Source: Ruminococcus sp. | Lineage (GTDB): Bacteria > Bacillota > Clostridia > Oscillospirales > Ruminococcaceae | Assembly: GCA_017534835.1 (NCBI GenBank) | Contig: JAFXVT010000044.1 | Coordinates: 1 to 32,160 of the forward strand | Direction of reading: 5' to 3' | DNA: 32,160 nucleotides | Part shown: piece after piece, positions 14,563 through 23,119 of the stretch | Layout: every line of letters starts with the position of its first letter | How positions within the stretch are numbered: the first letter of the stretch is position 1 | Translations under genes and position numbers: made by a program | The notes under the pieces: generated by a model | Told to the model about the DNA's origin: nothing | The model's database searches: none | Seen by the model: only the letters and a program-made list of their open reading frames with translations

Positions 14563-16500
14563 ATGGGTTCAACACTTACTGAAAAGATCTTAAAGGCACA
14601 CCTCGTTGACGGTGAATACGTCAAGGGACAGGAAATCGGTATCCGTATCGACCAGACTCTCACTCAGGACGCTACAGGTACTATGGCTTACCTCGAATTC
14701 GAGGCTATGGGCGTTCCGAGAGTAAAGACCGAGCGCTCTGTCGCTTACATCGACCACAATACTCTCCAGAGCGGCTTCGAGAATGCCGACGACCACCGCT
14801 TCATCGGCAGCGTTGCCAAGAAGCACGGCATCTATTTCTCGCGTCCCGGCAACGGCATCTGCCACCAGGTACACCTTGAAAGATTCGGTATTCCCGGTAA
14901 GACCCTCATCGGCTCTGACAGCCACACTCCCACAGGCGGCGGTATCGGTATGATCGCTATCGGTGCAGGCGGTCTTGATGTTGCTGTAGCTATGGGCGGC
15001 GGCGCTTACTACATCACCTGCCCGAAGGTTGTTAAGGTGAACCTCACAGGCAAGCTCAGTCCGTGGGTATCCGCAAAGGATGTTATCCTTGAGGTGCTCA
15101 GAAGAATGTCCGTAAAGGGCGGCGTAGGCAAGGTCATCGAGTACGTCGGCGAGGGCGTCAAGACTCTCTCGGTTCCCGAGCGTGCAACTATCACTAATAT
15201 GGGCGCTGAGCTCGGCGCGACTACATCTATCTTCCCCTCTGACGAAGTCACAAAGCAGTTCCTCAAGGCTCAGAAGCGCGAAGAGGTGTGGACTCCTCTT
15301 GCTGCCGATCCTGACGCAGTTTACGACGAGGAGCTCGATATAGACCTCAGCAAGCTCGTTCCGCTCGCTGCTTGTCCTCACTCTCCCGACAACGTTAAGA
15401 GCGTTGAGGAGATCGGCAAGCTCAAGATAGATCAGGTCTGCATAGGTTCATGTACGAATTCATCGCTCCTTGATATGCTCAAGGTAGCTCATATACTCAA
15501 GGGCAAGACCGTTCACCCCGATGTTTCGCTCGCTATAGCACCCGGCTCAAAGCAGGTGCTCAATATGATGGCTCAGAACGGTGCGCTCTCGATCCTCATC
15601 GACGCAGGTGCGCGTATCCTCGAATCTGCCTGCGGTCCCTGCATCGGTATGGGTCAGTCGCCTAATTCAAAGGGTATCTCGCTGCGTACCTTCAACAGAA
15701 ACTTTGAGGGACGCTCAGGAACAAAGGACGGTCAGATCTATCTCGTATCGCCCGAAATGGCTGCTGCTTCCGCTATAAGCGGCTACCTCACCGACCCCCG
15801 CGAGCTCGGCGATATGCCTGAGTTCAAGCTCCCCGAGGAGTTCACTATCAACGACAATATGGTAGTTCCTCCGGCTCCTGTTGAGGAAATGGACAGCGTT
15901 GAGATCCTCCGCGGACCCAACATCAAGCCCTATCCCGATACGACTCCGCTCCTTGAGACTATCGATGCTCCCGTATCTCTCAAGGTCGGCGACAATATCA
16001 CTACCGACCACATCATGCCGGCAGGTGCGAAGATACTTCCCCTCCGCTCAAATATACCGAAGATCAGCCAGTTCTGCTTTGCTGTATGCGATGAGAGCTT
16101 CCCGAAGAGGGCAGAGCTCCTCGGCAAGAGCATCATCGTCGGCGGCTCTAACTACGGTCAGGGCTCTTCGCGTGAGCACGCTGCTCTCGCTCCGCTCTAC
16201 CTCGGCGTAAAGGCTGTTCTCGTCAAGTCGTTCGCACGTATCCACCGTGCAAACCTCATCAATGCAGGTATCCTTCCGCTCACTTTCGTGAACGAGGCTG
16301 ACTACGACAAGATAGCTGAAGGCGACCACCTTCTTCTTGCTGATGTGAGAAAGGCTGTTGCTGAGGGCAGGTCCGAGCTCACAGTCGTAAACAAGACAAA
16401 CGGCGCTGAGATACCTGTTCTCTGCGAGCTCTCCGGACGTACAAAGGATATTATGCTCGCCGGCGGACTCCTCGACTTCACAAGAGAGTCAATGAAGTAA
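14563..16500 (+). CDS. Aconitate hydratase (Aquifex-type)
   Basis: 645 residues from ATG 14563. It interconverts citrate and isocitrate through a 4Fe-4S cluster held by C297 (GSCTNSS), C357 and C360 (ACGPCIGMG). The catalytic swivel domain at the C-terminus contains GSSREHAALAPLYLG. Length and motif order fit the shorter Aquifex-type aconitase, not the ~850-900-residue AcnA or AcnB. TTDHIMPAGAKILPLRSN marks the swivel-domain start. An upstream in-frame TTG at 14545 exists, but GAAAGGA nine bases before 14563 favours the ATG. It has its own strong promoter with a Rex-like site. With the isocitrate dehydrogenase downstream it supplies 2-oxoglutarate for glutamate synthesis. A homoaconitase or isopropylmalate isomerase is unlikely at this length. 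Confidence 0.93.
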   Translation: MGSTLTEKILKAHLVDGEYVKGQEIGIRIDQTLTQDATGTMAYLEFEAMGVPRVKTERSVAYIDHNTLQSGFENADDHRFIGSVAKKHGIYFSRPGNGICHQVHLERFGIPGKTLIGSDSHTPTGGGIGMIAIGAGGLDVAVAMGGGAYYITCPKVVKVNLTGKLSPWVSAKDVILEVLRRMSVKGGVGKVIEYVGEGVKTLSVPERATITNMGAELGATTSIFPSDEVTKQFLKAQKREEVWTPLAADPDAVYDEELDIDLSKLVPLAACPHSPDNVKSVEEIGKLKIDQVCIGSCTNSSLLDMLKVAHILKGKTVHPDVSLAIAPGSKQVLNMMAQNGALSILIDAGARILESACGPCIGMGQSPNSKGISLRTFNRNFEGRSGTKDGQIYLVSPEMAAASAISGYLTDPRELGDMPEFKLPEEFTINDNMVVPPAPVEEMDSVEILRGPNIKPYPDTTPLLETIDAPVSLKVGDNITTDHIMPAGAKILPLRSNIPKISQFCFAVCDESFPKRAELLGKSIIVGGSNYGQGSSREHAALAPLYLGVKAVLVKSFARIHRANLINAGILPLTFVNEADYDKIAEGDHLLLADVRKAVAEGRSELTVVNKTNGAEIPVLCELSGRTKDIMLAGGLLDFTRESMK

Positions 16501-17249
16501 TGGACGGAGCTGTTGCTGCTCCGGCAGAAAAGAAAAAATTCGGCATCACAGCCTCGGAGCTGAAATATATCGCGATACTCGCGATGCTGTGCGACCATAT
16601 AGCCTATCTCTTTGTACCGTCAGATTCGGTCTTATACGGAGTTATGCGCTGTATCGGACGCACGACCGCTCCGATAATGTGCTTCTTCATCTCAGAGGGC
16701 TTCCACCACACACATAACCTGAAAAAATACTTCCTGAGACTTGGCATATTCGCCTTCGTATCGCATTTTGCCTTCAACTTCGCTTTCGGAGACGGATTGC
16801 TCGCCTTCGGGAAGGAAAGCGTCATTGCAACGCTTATGCTCTCGCTGCTCGCTGTGTATATCTACAATGCCGAGAAGGTCAAAATGGCGTTCAAGCTGCC
16901 GATACTGCTTCTGCTGATGTATCTGGCGGAATGGTGCGACTGGGGCACAGATGCGATACTCTTCACGCTCGCGTTTGAATTTGCGCGCGGGAACAGAGAG
17001 AATCAGGCGCTCGCATACGGACTTGTGGTCTTTGTAAGAAGACTGCTCCCTCTGCTGCGTACAGCACTTCATTCTCCGGATGTACTGGAACTCAACTGGT
17101 GGAAATTCGGAGTGCTCATACCTGTTGCGCTCATCCTTCTCTACAACGGCGAAAAGGGCGGAAGCAAGTACACAAAATGGGTGTTTTACATTTTCTATCC
17201 GGGACATCTTTTCCTGCTCGGATACCTGAACTGGAGATACTTCCGGTGA
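16500..17249 (+). CDS. TraX family membrane protein
   Basis: 249 residues, mostly hydrophobic, with about seven membrane segments. The N-terminal region has the TraX pattern (LKYIAILAMLCDHIA, then MRCIGRTTAPIMCFFISEGFHHT) and continues with LRLGIFAFVSHFAFNF. TraX was first described in F-plasmid pilin N-acetylation, but chromosomal clostridial members are common and have no proven role; a membrane acetyltransferase activity is only an inference. The ATG overlaps the aconitase stop by one base (TAATG), so translation is coupled to aconitase even though no metabolic link is obvious. Confidence 0.85.
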   Translation: MDGAVAAPAEKKKFGITASELKYIAILAMLCDHIAYLFVPSDSVLYGVMRCIGRTTAPIMCFFISEGFHHTHNLKKYFLRLGIFAFVSHFAFNFAFGDGLLAFGKESVIATLMLSLLAVYIYNAEKVKMAFKLPILLLLMYLAEWCDWGTDAILFTLAFEFARGNRENQALAYGLVVFVRRLLPLLRTALHSPDVLELNWWKFGVLIPVALILLYNGEKGGSKYTKWVFYIFYPGHLFLLGYLNWRYFR

Positions 17250-17274
17250 GCATTATTTTTCGGGAGGCAGCGAT

Positions 17275-17457
17275 ATGAGAGGAATGATAGTATTCCTGAT
17301 ATTTCTCGTAGCTCTGATGTTCATTGCGTGGTGCCTGAACACCTACCGGCATATCCGTGCCGGCGGCTGGAAGGGCTTTGCTGCTGCGGTGGACATCATC
17401 GGCGCTGTGCTGCTTGCCGGAATGGCTGTGCTGCTCGCGTTGCCGCTTCTGAAGTGA
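17275..17457 (+). CDS. 60-residue two-helix membrane protein, unknown
   Basis: Two hydrophobic segments (GMIVFLIFLVALMFIAWC and AVDIIGAVLLAGMAVLLAL) are separated by a short basic loop (YRHIRAGGWKG). GGGAGG seven bases before the ATG supports translation. It lies 25 bases after the TraX-like gene and one base before the next gene. I recognise no family. Confidence 0.6.
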   Translation: MRGMIVFLIFLVALMFIAWCLNTYRHIRAGGWKGFAAAVDIIGAVLLAGMAVLLALPLLK

Positions 17458-17458
17458 T

Positions 17459-17797
17459 ATGATGACACGTTTCAAGGGCGCCGTAAGGTATTCTCCGGGC
17501 TGTATATACGGTTTTGCTCTGGCTTTCCCGGTGATGCTGGCAATACTTGCATTGACCGGCGAAGCGATAATGGAAAATGAAGTTATAGGTCTTGTGCTGT
17601 ATGTCGCAGTGTGCACTTTGCTGTATTTTCTCGGCTTCATTGCCGGCAGGAAGATATACGGCTTCACAGAGCGGAAATTCTCCGAAACGCCTTTTTTCTG
17701 CGAGCGTGTGGGAATGTGGGCGGTGCTGACTGAATCAGCCGTGTCCGGTGCGGTATTTATGCTGACGCTGTGTATCACGGCGCTGTTATTACTCTGA
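17459..17797 (+). CDS. 112-residue three-helix membrane protein, unknown
   Basis: Three hydrophobic segments (about 14-34, 43-63 and 90-112) are separated by a basic loop containing GRKIYGFTERKFSETPF. It starts one base after the preceding stop (TGATATGATG, with two candidate ATGs), so it is likely coupled to it. I recognise no family; it may form a membrane assembly with its tiny neighbours, but nothing in the sequence proves that. Confidence 0.6.
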   Translation: MMTRFKGAVRYSPGCIYGFALAFPVMLAILALTGEAIMENEVIGLVLYVAVCTLLYFLGFIAGRKIYGFTERKFSETPFFCERVGMWAVLTESAVSGAVFMLTLCITALLLL

Positions 17798-17813
17798 CGA
17801 AAGGGGAGCAGCT

Positions 17814-18017
17814 GTGAACGTAATGCCGCAATATTGTAAATACCGTGCACATCTGGAGGGAAAGGACTATGTTATAGTTCTCGTTTCGGTGGTGCTTCTC
17901 TGCGCACTAAGACTCGGTCTGCCGAAGCTTTTCAAGGAGGCGGACGAGCGTGTGCTCAATGCCGCTTCGTGGGTCATCACGACGCTGTTTATGCTTGCTC
18001 TTATGTTTCTGACATAA
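17814..18017 (+). CDS. 67-residue two-helix membrane protein, unknown
   Basis: GTG start with AAAGGGGAG six bases upstream. Two hydrophobic segments (DYVIVLVSVVLLCALRLGL and WVITTLFMLALMFL) flank an acidic/basic loop (KLFKEADERVLN). Fourth in a run of membrane genes starting at the TraX-like gene. An in-frame ATG at codon 4 is an alternative start. I recognise no family. The following 61 bases to icd contain a CGCCG/CGGCG mini-hairpin and no convincing promoter, so icd may be read through from upstream. Confidence 0.55.
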   Translation: MNVMPQYCKYRAHLEGKDYVIVLVSVVLLCALRLGLPKLFKEADERVLNAASWVITTLFMLALMFLT

Positions 18018-18078
18018 ATAATTATGCGATATTTCCGCCGTTACGGCGATAATCAAATCTATCAGGAGGTCTGAACCA

Positions 18079-19290
18079 ATGGCAAAAATCACTATGAAAA
18101 CTCCGCTCGTCGAAATGGACGGCGACGAGATGACAAGAATACTCTGGCAGTGGATAAAGGAAACTCTCCTTGAACCATATGTCGAGCTCAACACCGAGTA
18201 TTACGACCTCGGTCTCAAGCACCGCGAGGAGACAAAGGATCAGGTGACTATCGACTCCGCAGAGGCTACAAAGAAGTACGGCGTTGCTGTAAAGTGCGCT
18301 ACTATCACTCCCAATGCGGCAAGGATGCCCGAATACAATCTCACACAGATGTGGAAGTCGCCCAACGGCACTATCAGAGCTGCTCTCGACGGCACTGTTT
18401 TCAGGACTCCTATCATCGTCAAGGGCATCGAGCCCTATATCCCCACATGGACAAAGCCTATCACTATCGCCCGTCACGCTTACGGCGATGTTTACAAGAA
18501 CACCGAGATGCGCGTATCAAAGGGCAGCAAGGCTGAGCTCGTTGTGACCGATGAAAACGGCAACGAGACACGCGAGCTCATCCACGATTTCAGCAAGTGT
18601 GACGGCATCATACAGGGACTTCACAACCTCGATGATTCTATTGCCGGCTTCGCAAGAGCCTGCCTCAACTATGGCCTCGACCTCAAGCAGGACGTTTGGT
18701 TCGCTTCCAAGGACACTATCTCAAAGAAGTATGACCACCGCTTCAAGGACATCTTCCAGGAGATATTCGACAAGGAGTACAAGGAGAAGTATGAGGCAGC
18801 AGGCATCGAATACTTCTACACCCTCATCGACGATGCCGTGGCTCGTGTTATCCGCTCGAACGGCGGCTACATCTGGGCTTGCAAGAACTATGACGGCGAC
18901 GTTATGTCCGATATGGTATCGACTGCTTACGGCAGCCTTGCTATGATGACCTCCGTTCTCGTTTCACCCGACGGTATCTATGAGTATGAGGCTGCTCACG
19001 GCACTGTTCAGCGTCATTACTACAAGTACCTCAAGGGCGAGGAGACCTCTACCAACTCTGTTGCTACTATCTTCGCATGGAGCGGCGCTCTCCGCAAGAG
19101 AGGCGAGCTCGACGCTACTCCCGAGCTCTGCGAGTTCGCGGACAAGCTTGAGAAGGCTACTATCCAGACGATCGAGGACGGCGTTATGACAGGTGACCTC
19201 TACCTCATATCCAAGCTTGAGAACAAGCGCAAGGTAGATTCTAAGACATTCCTTGACGAGATCAAGACGAGACTTGACAGACTTATGTGA
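18079..19290 (+). CDS. icd: NADP-dependent isocitrate dehydrogenase (eukaryote-type)
   Basis: 403 residues. It decarboxylates isocitrate to 2-oxoglutarate, making NADPH in the cytosol. Length and sequence fit the homodimeric type II (eukaryote-like) class: [18 protein letters not shown] at the N-terminus, [16 protein letters not shown], the metal-binding [18 protein letters not shown] and the cofactor-loop [14 protein letters not shown] followed by [11 protein letters not shown]. The ATG has AGGAGG nine bases upstream. It lies between the small membrane genes and rex. NADP preference is inferred from the family; NAD-dependent bacterial Icd proteins belong to other subfamilies. Confidence 0.96.
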   Translation: MAKITMKTPLVEMDGDEMTRILWQWIKETLLEPYVELNTEYYDLGLKHREETKDQVTIDSAEATKKYGVAVKCATITPNAARMPEYNLTQMWKSPNGTIRAALDGTVFRTPIIVKGIEPYIPTWTKPITIARHAYGDVYKNTEMRVSKGSKAELVVTDENGNETRELIHDFSKCDGIIQGLHNLDDSIAGFARACLNYGLDLKQDVWFASKDTISKKYDHRFKDIFQEIFDKEYKEKYEAAGIEYFYTLIDDAVARVIRSNGGYIWACKNYDGDVMSDMVSTAYGSLAMMTSVLVSPDGIYEYEAAHGTVQRHYYKYLKGEETSTNSVATIFAWSGALRKRGELDATPELCEFADKLEKATIQTIEDGVMTGDLYLISKLENKRKVDSKTFLDEIKTRLDRLM

Positions 19291-19332
19291 TAAAGCGGAA
19301 ATATCCGCACAGATAGTGAGGCTTATACTAAA

Positions 19333-19965
19333 ATGTCAAAGAATCCAATATCAAATTCAGTCATAAGACGCCTTCCGAGGTATTACCGCTTTCTCGGCGA
19401 TCTTGAAGCGAACGGCTATGTCCGCATCTCTTCGAGAGAGCTTGCAGAGAAAATGGGACTCACTGCCTCGCAGATACGCCAGGATTTCAACTGCTTCGGC
19501 GAATTCGGTCAGCAGGGCTACGGCTATAACGTTACCGGGCTCAAGGCTGAGATAGGCAAGATACTCGGTCTCGACAAGCAGACTCCGATGATACTTCTCG
19601 GAGCGGGAAATCTCGGCAGAGCTCTCGCTTCGCACATAGATTTCCGCAACAGAGGCTTCGACCTTATCGGTATATTCGATGCGAATCCGGAGCTCGTCGG
19701 CAAAAAGATCGGCGAACTGACTGTTATGGACATCACTGAGCTTGAGGGATACTGCAAGGAAAACAAGCCGGAAGCAGCTATCCTCTGCATTCCGAGAGAG
19801 GCTGCGGAGAAGGAGGTCGAGCGCCTTATCAGCTATGGCATACGCGCATTCTGGAATTTCACGCATTATGACCTCCGCGTTACCCATAAGGACGTTGCAG
19901 TCGAGAACGTACATCTTGGCGACAGCCTTACTACGCTCTCATACTGCATAAATACGTCAGACTGA
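19333..19965 (+). CDS. rex: Redox-sensing transcriptional repressor Rex
   Basis: 210 residues. Rex represses fermentation and reductive genes and leaves DNA when NADH rises. The winged-helix N-terminus has RLPRYYRFLGDLEANGYVRISSRELAE and the recognition helix region TASQIRQDFNCFG followed by GYGYNV. The Rossmann domain begins with LLGAGNLGRAL (G90-x-G92-x-x-G95). The C-terminal domain-swap helix includes GIRAFWNFTHYDL. It is 42 bases after icd and probably cotranscribed, though the ribosome site (GTGAGG) is weak and distant. Its position between icd and fumC, together with Rex-like sites at 14512, 20025 and 20308, suggests a local regulon. Confidence 0.96.
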   Translation: MSKNPISNSVIRRLPRYYRFLGDLEANGYVRISSRELAEKMGLTASQIRQDFNCFGEFGQQGYGYNVTGLKAEIGKILGLDKQTPMILLGAGNLGRALASHIDFRNRGFDLIGIFDANPELVGKKIGELTVMDITELEGYCKENKPEAAILCIPREAAEKEVERLISYGIRAFWNFTHYDLRVTHKDVAVENVHLGDSLTTLSYCINTSD

Positions 19966-20024
19966 GAATATATCCGGGTGCAGGGGTCAAACCCTGCATT
20001 CTGCGTTATGGTAATACACGGAAA

Positions 20025-20042
20025 ATGTGAATAATTTGTCAA
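20025..20042 (+). promoter_or_regulatory. Candidate Rex operator downstream of rex
   Basis: ATGTGAA-TAAT-TTGTCAA: 11 of 14 half-site positions match TTGTGAA-N4-TTCACAA. The centre TAAT is identical to the site at 20308. No good promoter lies beside it, so its role is unclear. Confidence 0.4.
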
Positions 20043-20307
20043 TCTTATAAGTGCAATATATCAAATCTGATATATGCATATGCGTATCGAGTATAGCTGA
20101 TAAAGCTGAGCTGACGGTCTTGCGATCCGGGAAATGAGAGCCTTTGTCTATCATTTTTTCCTTATCCTACCGGAAATGTATGTGCAGTCCGCACTGAACG
20201 CCACAGCTTTGACGAAATAATATATGCATTTTTTTCGCCGAAAGTGATACGCTGTAGCATATGTCAACATATATGCTGCTATAGAAGACTGACACGGCAG
20301 ATGAACT

Positions 20308-20325
20308 TTGTTAATAATATATCAA
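20308..20325 (+). promoter_or_regulatory. Candidate Rex operator upstream of fumC
   Basis: TTGTTAA-TAAT-ATATCAA: 12 of 14 half-site positions match TTGTTAA-N4-TTAACAA. It lies about 30 bases before the -35 of the main fumC promoter. A weaker alternative promoter (CTGACA 20289-20294, 18-base spacer, AATAAT 20313-20318) overlaps the site. Confidence 0.55.
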
Positions 20326-20355
20326 TTGCAGTATATCGCTATGCCGGATAGACTC

Positions 20356-20384
20356 TTGAAAAAAGGCTGCTCCGCTGATATACT
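20356..20384 (+). promoter_or_regulatory. Sigma-A promoter for fumC
   Basis: TTGAAA (20356-20361), 17 bases and TATACT (20379-20384) with extended TGA. It gives a ~55-base leader containing a GGAGC/GCTCC hairpin and GGAGAGG eight bases before the ATG at 20446. Confidence 0.75.
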
Positions 20385-20445
20385 ATTATTGAGCAATTAT
20401 GCAATAACAGGAGCTTTCGCTCCGGAAACGGGAGAGGTTTTGAAT

Positions 20446-21822
20446 ATGGATTATCGTATCGAACACGACTCAATGGGCGAGGTAAAGGTGCCTGCCGACA
20501 AGTACTGGGCAGCCCAGACCGAGAGAAGCCACGAGAATTTCCTTATCGGCGTAGGTATCGAGACTATGCCGAGAGAGATAACTCACGCCTTCGGTATCCT
20601 CAAAAAGGCTGCGGCTATCGCAAACCACGCTGTAAAGCCGGAGAAAATGACCGACGAGAAGCTTTCGGCTATCTCGCAGGCTTGCGATGAGGTCATCAGC
20701 GGCGCTCTCAACGAGCATTTCCCGCTCGTTGTATGGCAGACCGGAAGCGGCACACAGTCGAATATGAACGCCAACGAGGTCATCGCCAACAGAGGCAACG
20801 AGATAGCCGGTGCTAAGCTCCTCCACCCGAACGATGATATAAATATGAGCCAGTCCTCGAACGATACCTTCCCGACAGCTATGCATATCGCGGCTGTTAT
20901 CGCTCTTGAGGACAAGGTGATACCCGCCGTCGACACTCTCGTTGAGACCTTCAGACGCCTTGAGGAAGAGAACGAAGGCATCGTAAAGAGCGGACGCACT
21001 CACCTTCAGGACGCTACTCCCATCAAGTTCTCGCAGGAGATAAGCGGATGGAGAGCTTCACTCGAAAAGGACAGAAAGATGATCCTTTCCTCCTGTGAGG
21101 AGCTCAAGGAGCTCGCACTCGGCGGAACTGCCGTTGGTACGGGTCTCAACGCTCCTGCCGGATTTGCTGAGAAGTCCGCCGAGGCTATCAGCGAGCTCAC
21201 TGGAAAGAAGTTCGTGACAGCCCCCAACAAGTTCCACTCGCTCACATCGAAGGACGAGATAGTTTTCGCACACGGCGCTCTCAAGGCTCTTGCGGCTGAT
21301 ATGATGAAGATCGCGAATGATGTACGCTGGCTCGCTTCCGGACCGCGTGACGGTCTCGGTGAGATATTCATCCCAGAGAATGAGCCCGGCTCGTCGATAA
21401 TGCCCGGCAAGGTGAATCCCACACAGTGCGAGCAGGTAACAATGGTCGCTGTACAGGTAATGGGCAACGATGTCGCAGTCGGTATGGCAGCTTCACAGGG
21501 CAACTTCGAGCTGAACGTATTTATGCCAGTGTGTGCTTACAACTTCCTCCAGTCGGCAAGACTTCTTGCAGAGTCGATACTCAGCTTCAACAAGAACTGT
21601 GCAGTCGGCATCAGGGCTAACAAGGAGAAGATGCACCACAACCTCCACAACTCGCTTATGCTCGTAACAGCGCTCAATCCCTACATCGGATATGAGAATG
21701 CCGCAAAGACAGCGAAGAAGGCGTTCAAGGACAACATCTCACTCAGGGAAGCCTGCGTTGAGCTCGGATTCCTCACGGAGGAGAAGTTCGACGAGGTATT
21801 CCACCCCGAGCAGATGGTCTGA
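20446..21822 (+). CDS. fumC: Class II fumarate hydratase
   Basis: 458 residues from ATG 20446, the normal FumC length. It interconverts malate and fumarate as an iron-free homotetramer in the cytosol. The opening YRIEHDSMGEVKVPADKYWAAQTERS is the class II start, followed by TGSGTQSNMNANEVIANR, QSSNDTFPTAMHIA, GRTHLQDATPI and the superfamily signature GSSIMPGKVNPTQCE. The start is chosen by the ribosome site GGAGAGG and by the promoter 62 bases upstream. It should supply fumarate to the reductase encoded downstream. Aspartase or argininosuccinate lyase is unlikely, given the SSNDTFPTAMH and GTGLNAP stretches. Confidence 0.96.
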   Translation: MDYRIEHDSMGEVKVPADKYWAAQTERSHENFLIGVGIETMPREITHAFGILKKAAAIANHAVKPEKMTDEKLSAISQACDEVISGALNEHFPLVVWQTGSGTQSNMNANEVIANRGNEIAGAKLLHPNDDINMSQSSNDTFPTAMHIAAVIALEDKVIPAVDTLVETFRRLEEENEGIVKSGRTHLQDATPIKFSQEISGWRASLEKDRKMILSSCEELKELALGGTAVGTGLNAPAGFAEKSAEAISELTGKKFVTAPNKFHSLTSKDEIVFAHGALKALAADMMKIANDVRWLASGPRDGLGEIFIPENEPGSSIMPGKVNPTQCEQVTMVAVQVMGNDVAVGMAASQGNFELNVFMPVCAYNFLQSARLLAESILSFNKNCAVGIRANKEKMHHNLHNSLMLVTALNPYIGYENAAKTAKKAFKDNISLREACVELGFLTEEKFDEVFHPEQMV

Positions 21823-21874
21823 ACCGAGCCCGCACCCGGACACAGGTGAACTGACGCATTCGTTGATAAACCGA

Positions 21875-21897
21875 GGGCGGACCTCTGCGGTCCGCTC
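21875..21897 (+). promoter_or_regulatory. Hairpin between fumC and hdrB
   Basis: GGGCGGACC pairs with GGTCCGCTC around a five-base loop in the 108-base gap. There is no T tract, so it is more likely a leader or mRNA-stability hairpin than a terminator. I see no good promoter in the gap, which leaves cotranscription with fumC possible. Confidence 0.45.
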
Positions 21898-21930
21898 AGT
21901 ACAACAGCTTTTCAGTGAAAGGATACTGTT

Positions 21931-22728
21931 ATGGAAACATTTACATATTACCCCGGCTGTACGCTGAGGACCAAGGCGAAGGACCTCGACACATATGCGA
22001 GAGTTTCCGCTGAGGCGCTCGGTATAAAGCTTGAAGAGCCTGCCGACTGGCAGTGCTGCGGAGGCGCTTACACGACCGCAAAGGACGAGATAGCTACCAA
22101 GCTCTCGGCTGTGAGAGTGCTCAATTCCGCGAAGGAGGCGGAAACTCCGCTCATCACGGTCTGTTCTGCGTGCCACAACGTCATAAAGCAGACCGAATAC
22201 GATATTTCCCGCGATGAGGAAATGGCTTCAAAGGTCAACAATTACCTCGGTCTGAGCGAGCCGTATACCGGCGGAACAAAGGTGTACCACTACCTTGAGA
22301 TGCTCCGCGACGTTGTCGGATTCGACAAGCTGAAGGAGAAGGTGGTAAATCCCTTCACCGGCAGGAAGATTGCTGCATATTACGGCTGCCTGCTGCTCCG
22401 TCCTGCAAAGGCACTCGCTATGGACGACCCCGAGAATCCCACGATAATCGAGGACTTCATCAGAGCGATAGGCGGAACTCCCGTTATCTACGCCCAGCGC
22501 AACGAGTGCTGCGGCGGATACATCACAATGGAGGACAAGGCTCAGGCTCAGAAGAGAAGCGGAGCTGTTATGGGCTCAGCAAAGGATATGGGCGCGGAAA
22601 TGGTCATCACAGCCTGTCCGCTGTGCCTTTACAACCTCAAAAAGAATTCGGGCTCAGACCTGCCCGTCTACTACTTTACCGAGCTTCTCGCCGAGGCTCT
22701 CGGCTTAAAGGAGGCAAGCAATGAATAA
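21931..22728 (+). CDS. hdrB: HdrB-like CCG-domain subunit
   Basis: 265 residues with two complete cysteine-rich CCG domains: C10, C42-C43-G, C78-x-x-C81 and C153, C193-C194-G, C229-x-x-C232. In HdrB each pair of CCG motifs holds a noncubane 4Fe-4S cluster that cleaves a disulfide or otherwise passes electrons. This is the first gene of a tightly packed operon, and its last eight bases overlap hdrC. The family includes heterodisulfide reductase B and the C-terminal domain of thiol:fumarate reductase TfrB. With no coenzyme M/B made in bacteria, the partner is unlikely to be CoM-S-S-CoB; the fumarate reductase genes in the same operon are the best clue. Confidence 0.93.
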   Translation: METFTYYPGCTLRTKAKDLDTYARVSAEALGIKLEEPADWQCCGGAYTTAKDEIATKLSAVRVLNSAKEAETPLITVCSACHNVIKQTEYDISRDEEMASKVNNYLGLSEPYTGGTKVYHYLEMLRDVVGFDKLKEKVVNPFTGRKIAAYYGCLLLRPAKALAMDDPENPTIIEDFIRAIGGTPVIYAQRNECCGGYITMEDKAQAQKRSGAVMGSAKDMGAEMVITACPLCLYNLKKNSGSDLPVYYFTELLAEALGLKEASNE

Positions 22729-23104
22729 GAATCTAAAGGAACAGGTGCTCCGTTCGGGCGGAGTGAACGTGCTAAAATGTATGCGCTGCGGAAAATGCTC
22801 CGGCACCTGCCCCTCCTACGGTGAAATGGAATATCACCCTCACCAGTTCGTGTATATGGTGGAAAAGGGCGATATTGAGACCCTGATGAAGTCAGAGTCG
22901 ATATACAAGTGCCTGACCTGCTTTGCCTGTGTTGACAGATGCCCGAGAGGCGTCGAGCCGGCAAAGGTCGTAGAGGCTGTACGTCTCGCGGCAGTCCGTC
23001 AGCAGGGCAATAACCACCTTGAGCCCTCTGAGATACCTGCACTGCTCGACGAGGACCTGCCTCAGCAGGCTATCGTGACGGCTATGAGAAAGTACGCTAA
23101 GTAA
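22721..23104 (+). CDS. hdrC: HdrC-like dicluster ferredoxin subunit
   Basis: 127 residues with two 4Fe-4S motifs, CMRCGKCSGTCP (20-31) and CLTCFACVDRCP (64-75), separated by a helical stretch with PHQFVYMVEKGD typical of HdrC. It carries electrons between HdrA and HdrB in soluble heterodisulfide-reductase-type complexes. Length is slightly below that of archaeal HdrC, with no membrane segment. It overlaps hdrB by eight bases and precedes hdrA by 15, so the order is B-C-A. Confidence 0.93.
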   Translation: MNKNLKEQVLRSGGVNVLKCMRCGKCSGTCPSYGEMEYHPHQFVYMVEKGDIETLMKSESIYKCLTCFACVDRCPRGVEPAKVVEAVRLAAVRQQGNNHLEPSEIPALLDEDLPQQAIVTAMRKYAK

Positions 23105-23119
23105 GGAGGAGACTATACT

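Larger units (their letters stand above)
19966..20445 (+). other. 480-base intergenic control region between rex and fumC
   Basis: No gene. A TGCAGGG/CCCTGCA hairpin (19979-19998) may end rex transcripts, though without a clear T tract. There follow a Rex-like site (20025-20042), an 8-bp palindrome ATATATCA/TGATATAT (20056-20075), AGCATAT/ATATGCT (20256-20277), a second Rex-like site (20308-20325) and the fumC promoter (20356-20384). The region is AT-rich compared with the flanking genes. An in-frame TTG at 20308 would extend fumC by 46 codons, but that stretch contains the promoter and lacks fumarase homology. Confidence 0.8.

Noticed and set aside
17131-17850. 239-residue minus-strand open frame opposite the small membrane genes
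   Set aside because: No ribosome site or promoter and no recognisable domain; the plus-strand frames have ribosome sites, coupling and clear membrane segments, although they are small.
20308-20445. Upstream extension of fumC from a TTG
   Set aside because: The 46 extra codons contain the promoter (20356-20384) and a Rex-like site, and fumarase homology begins at the ATG at 20446.
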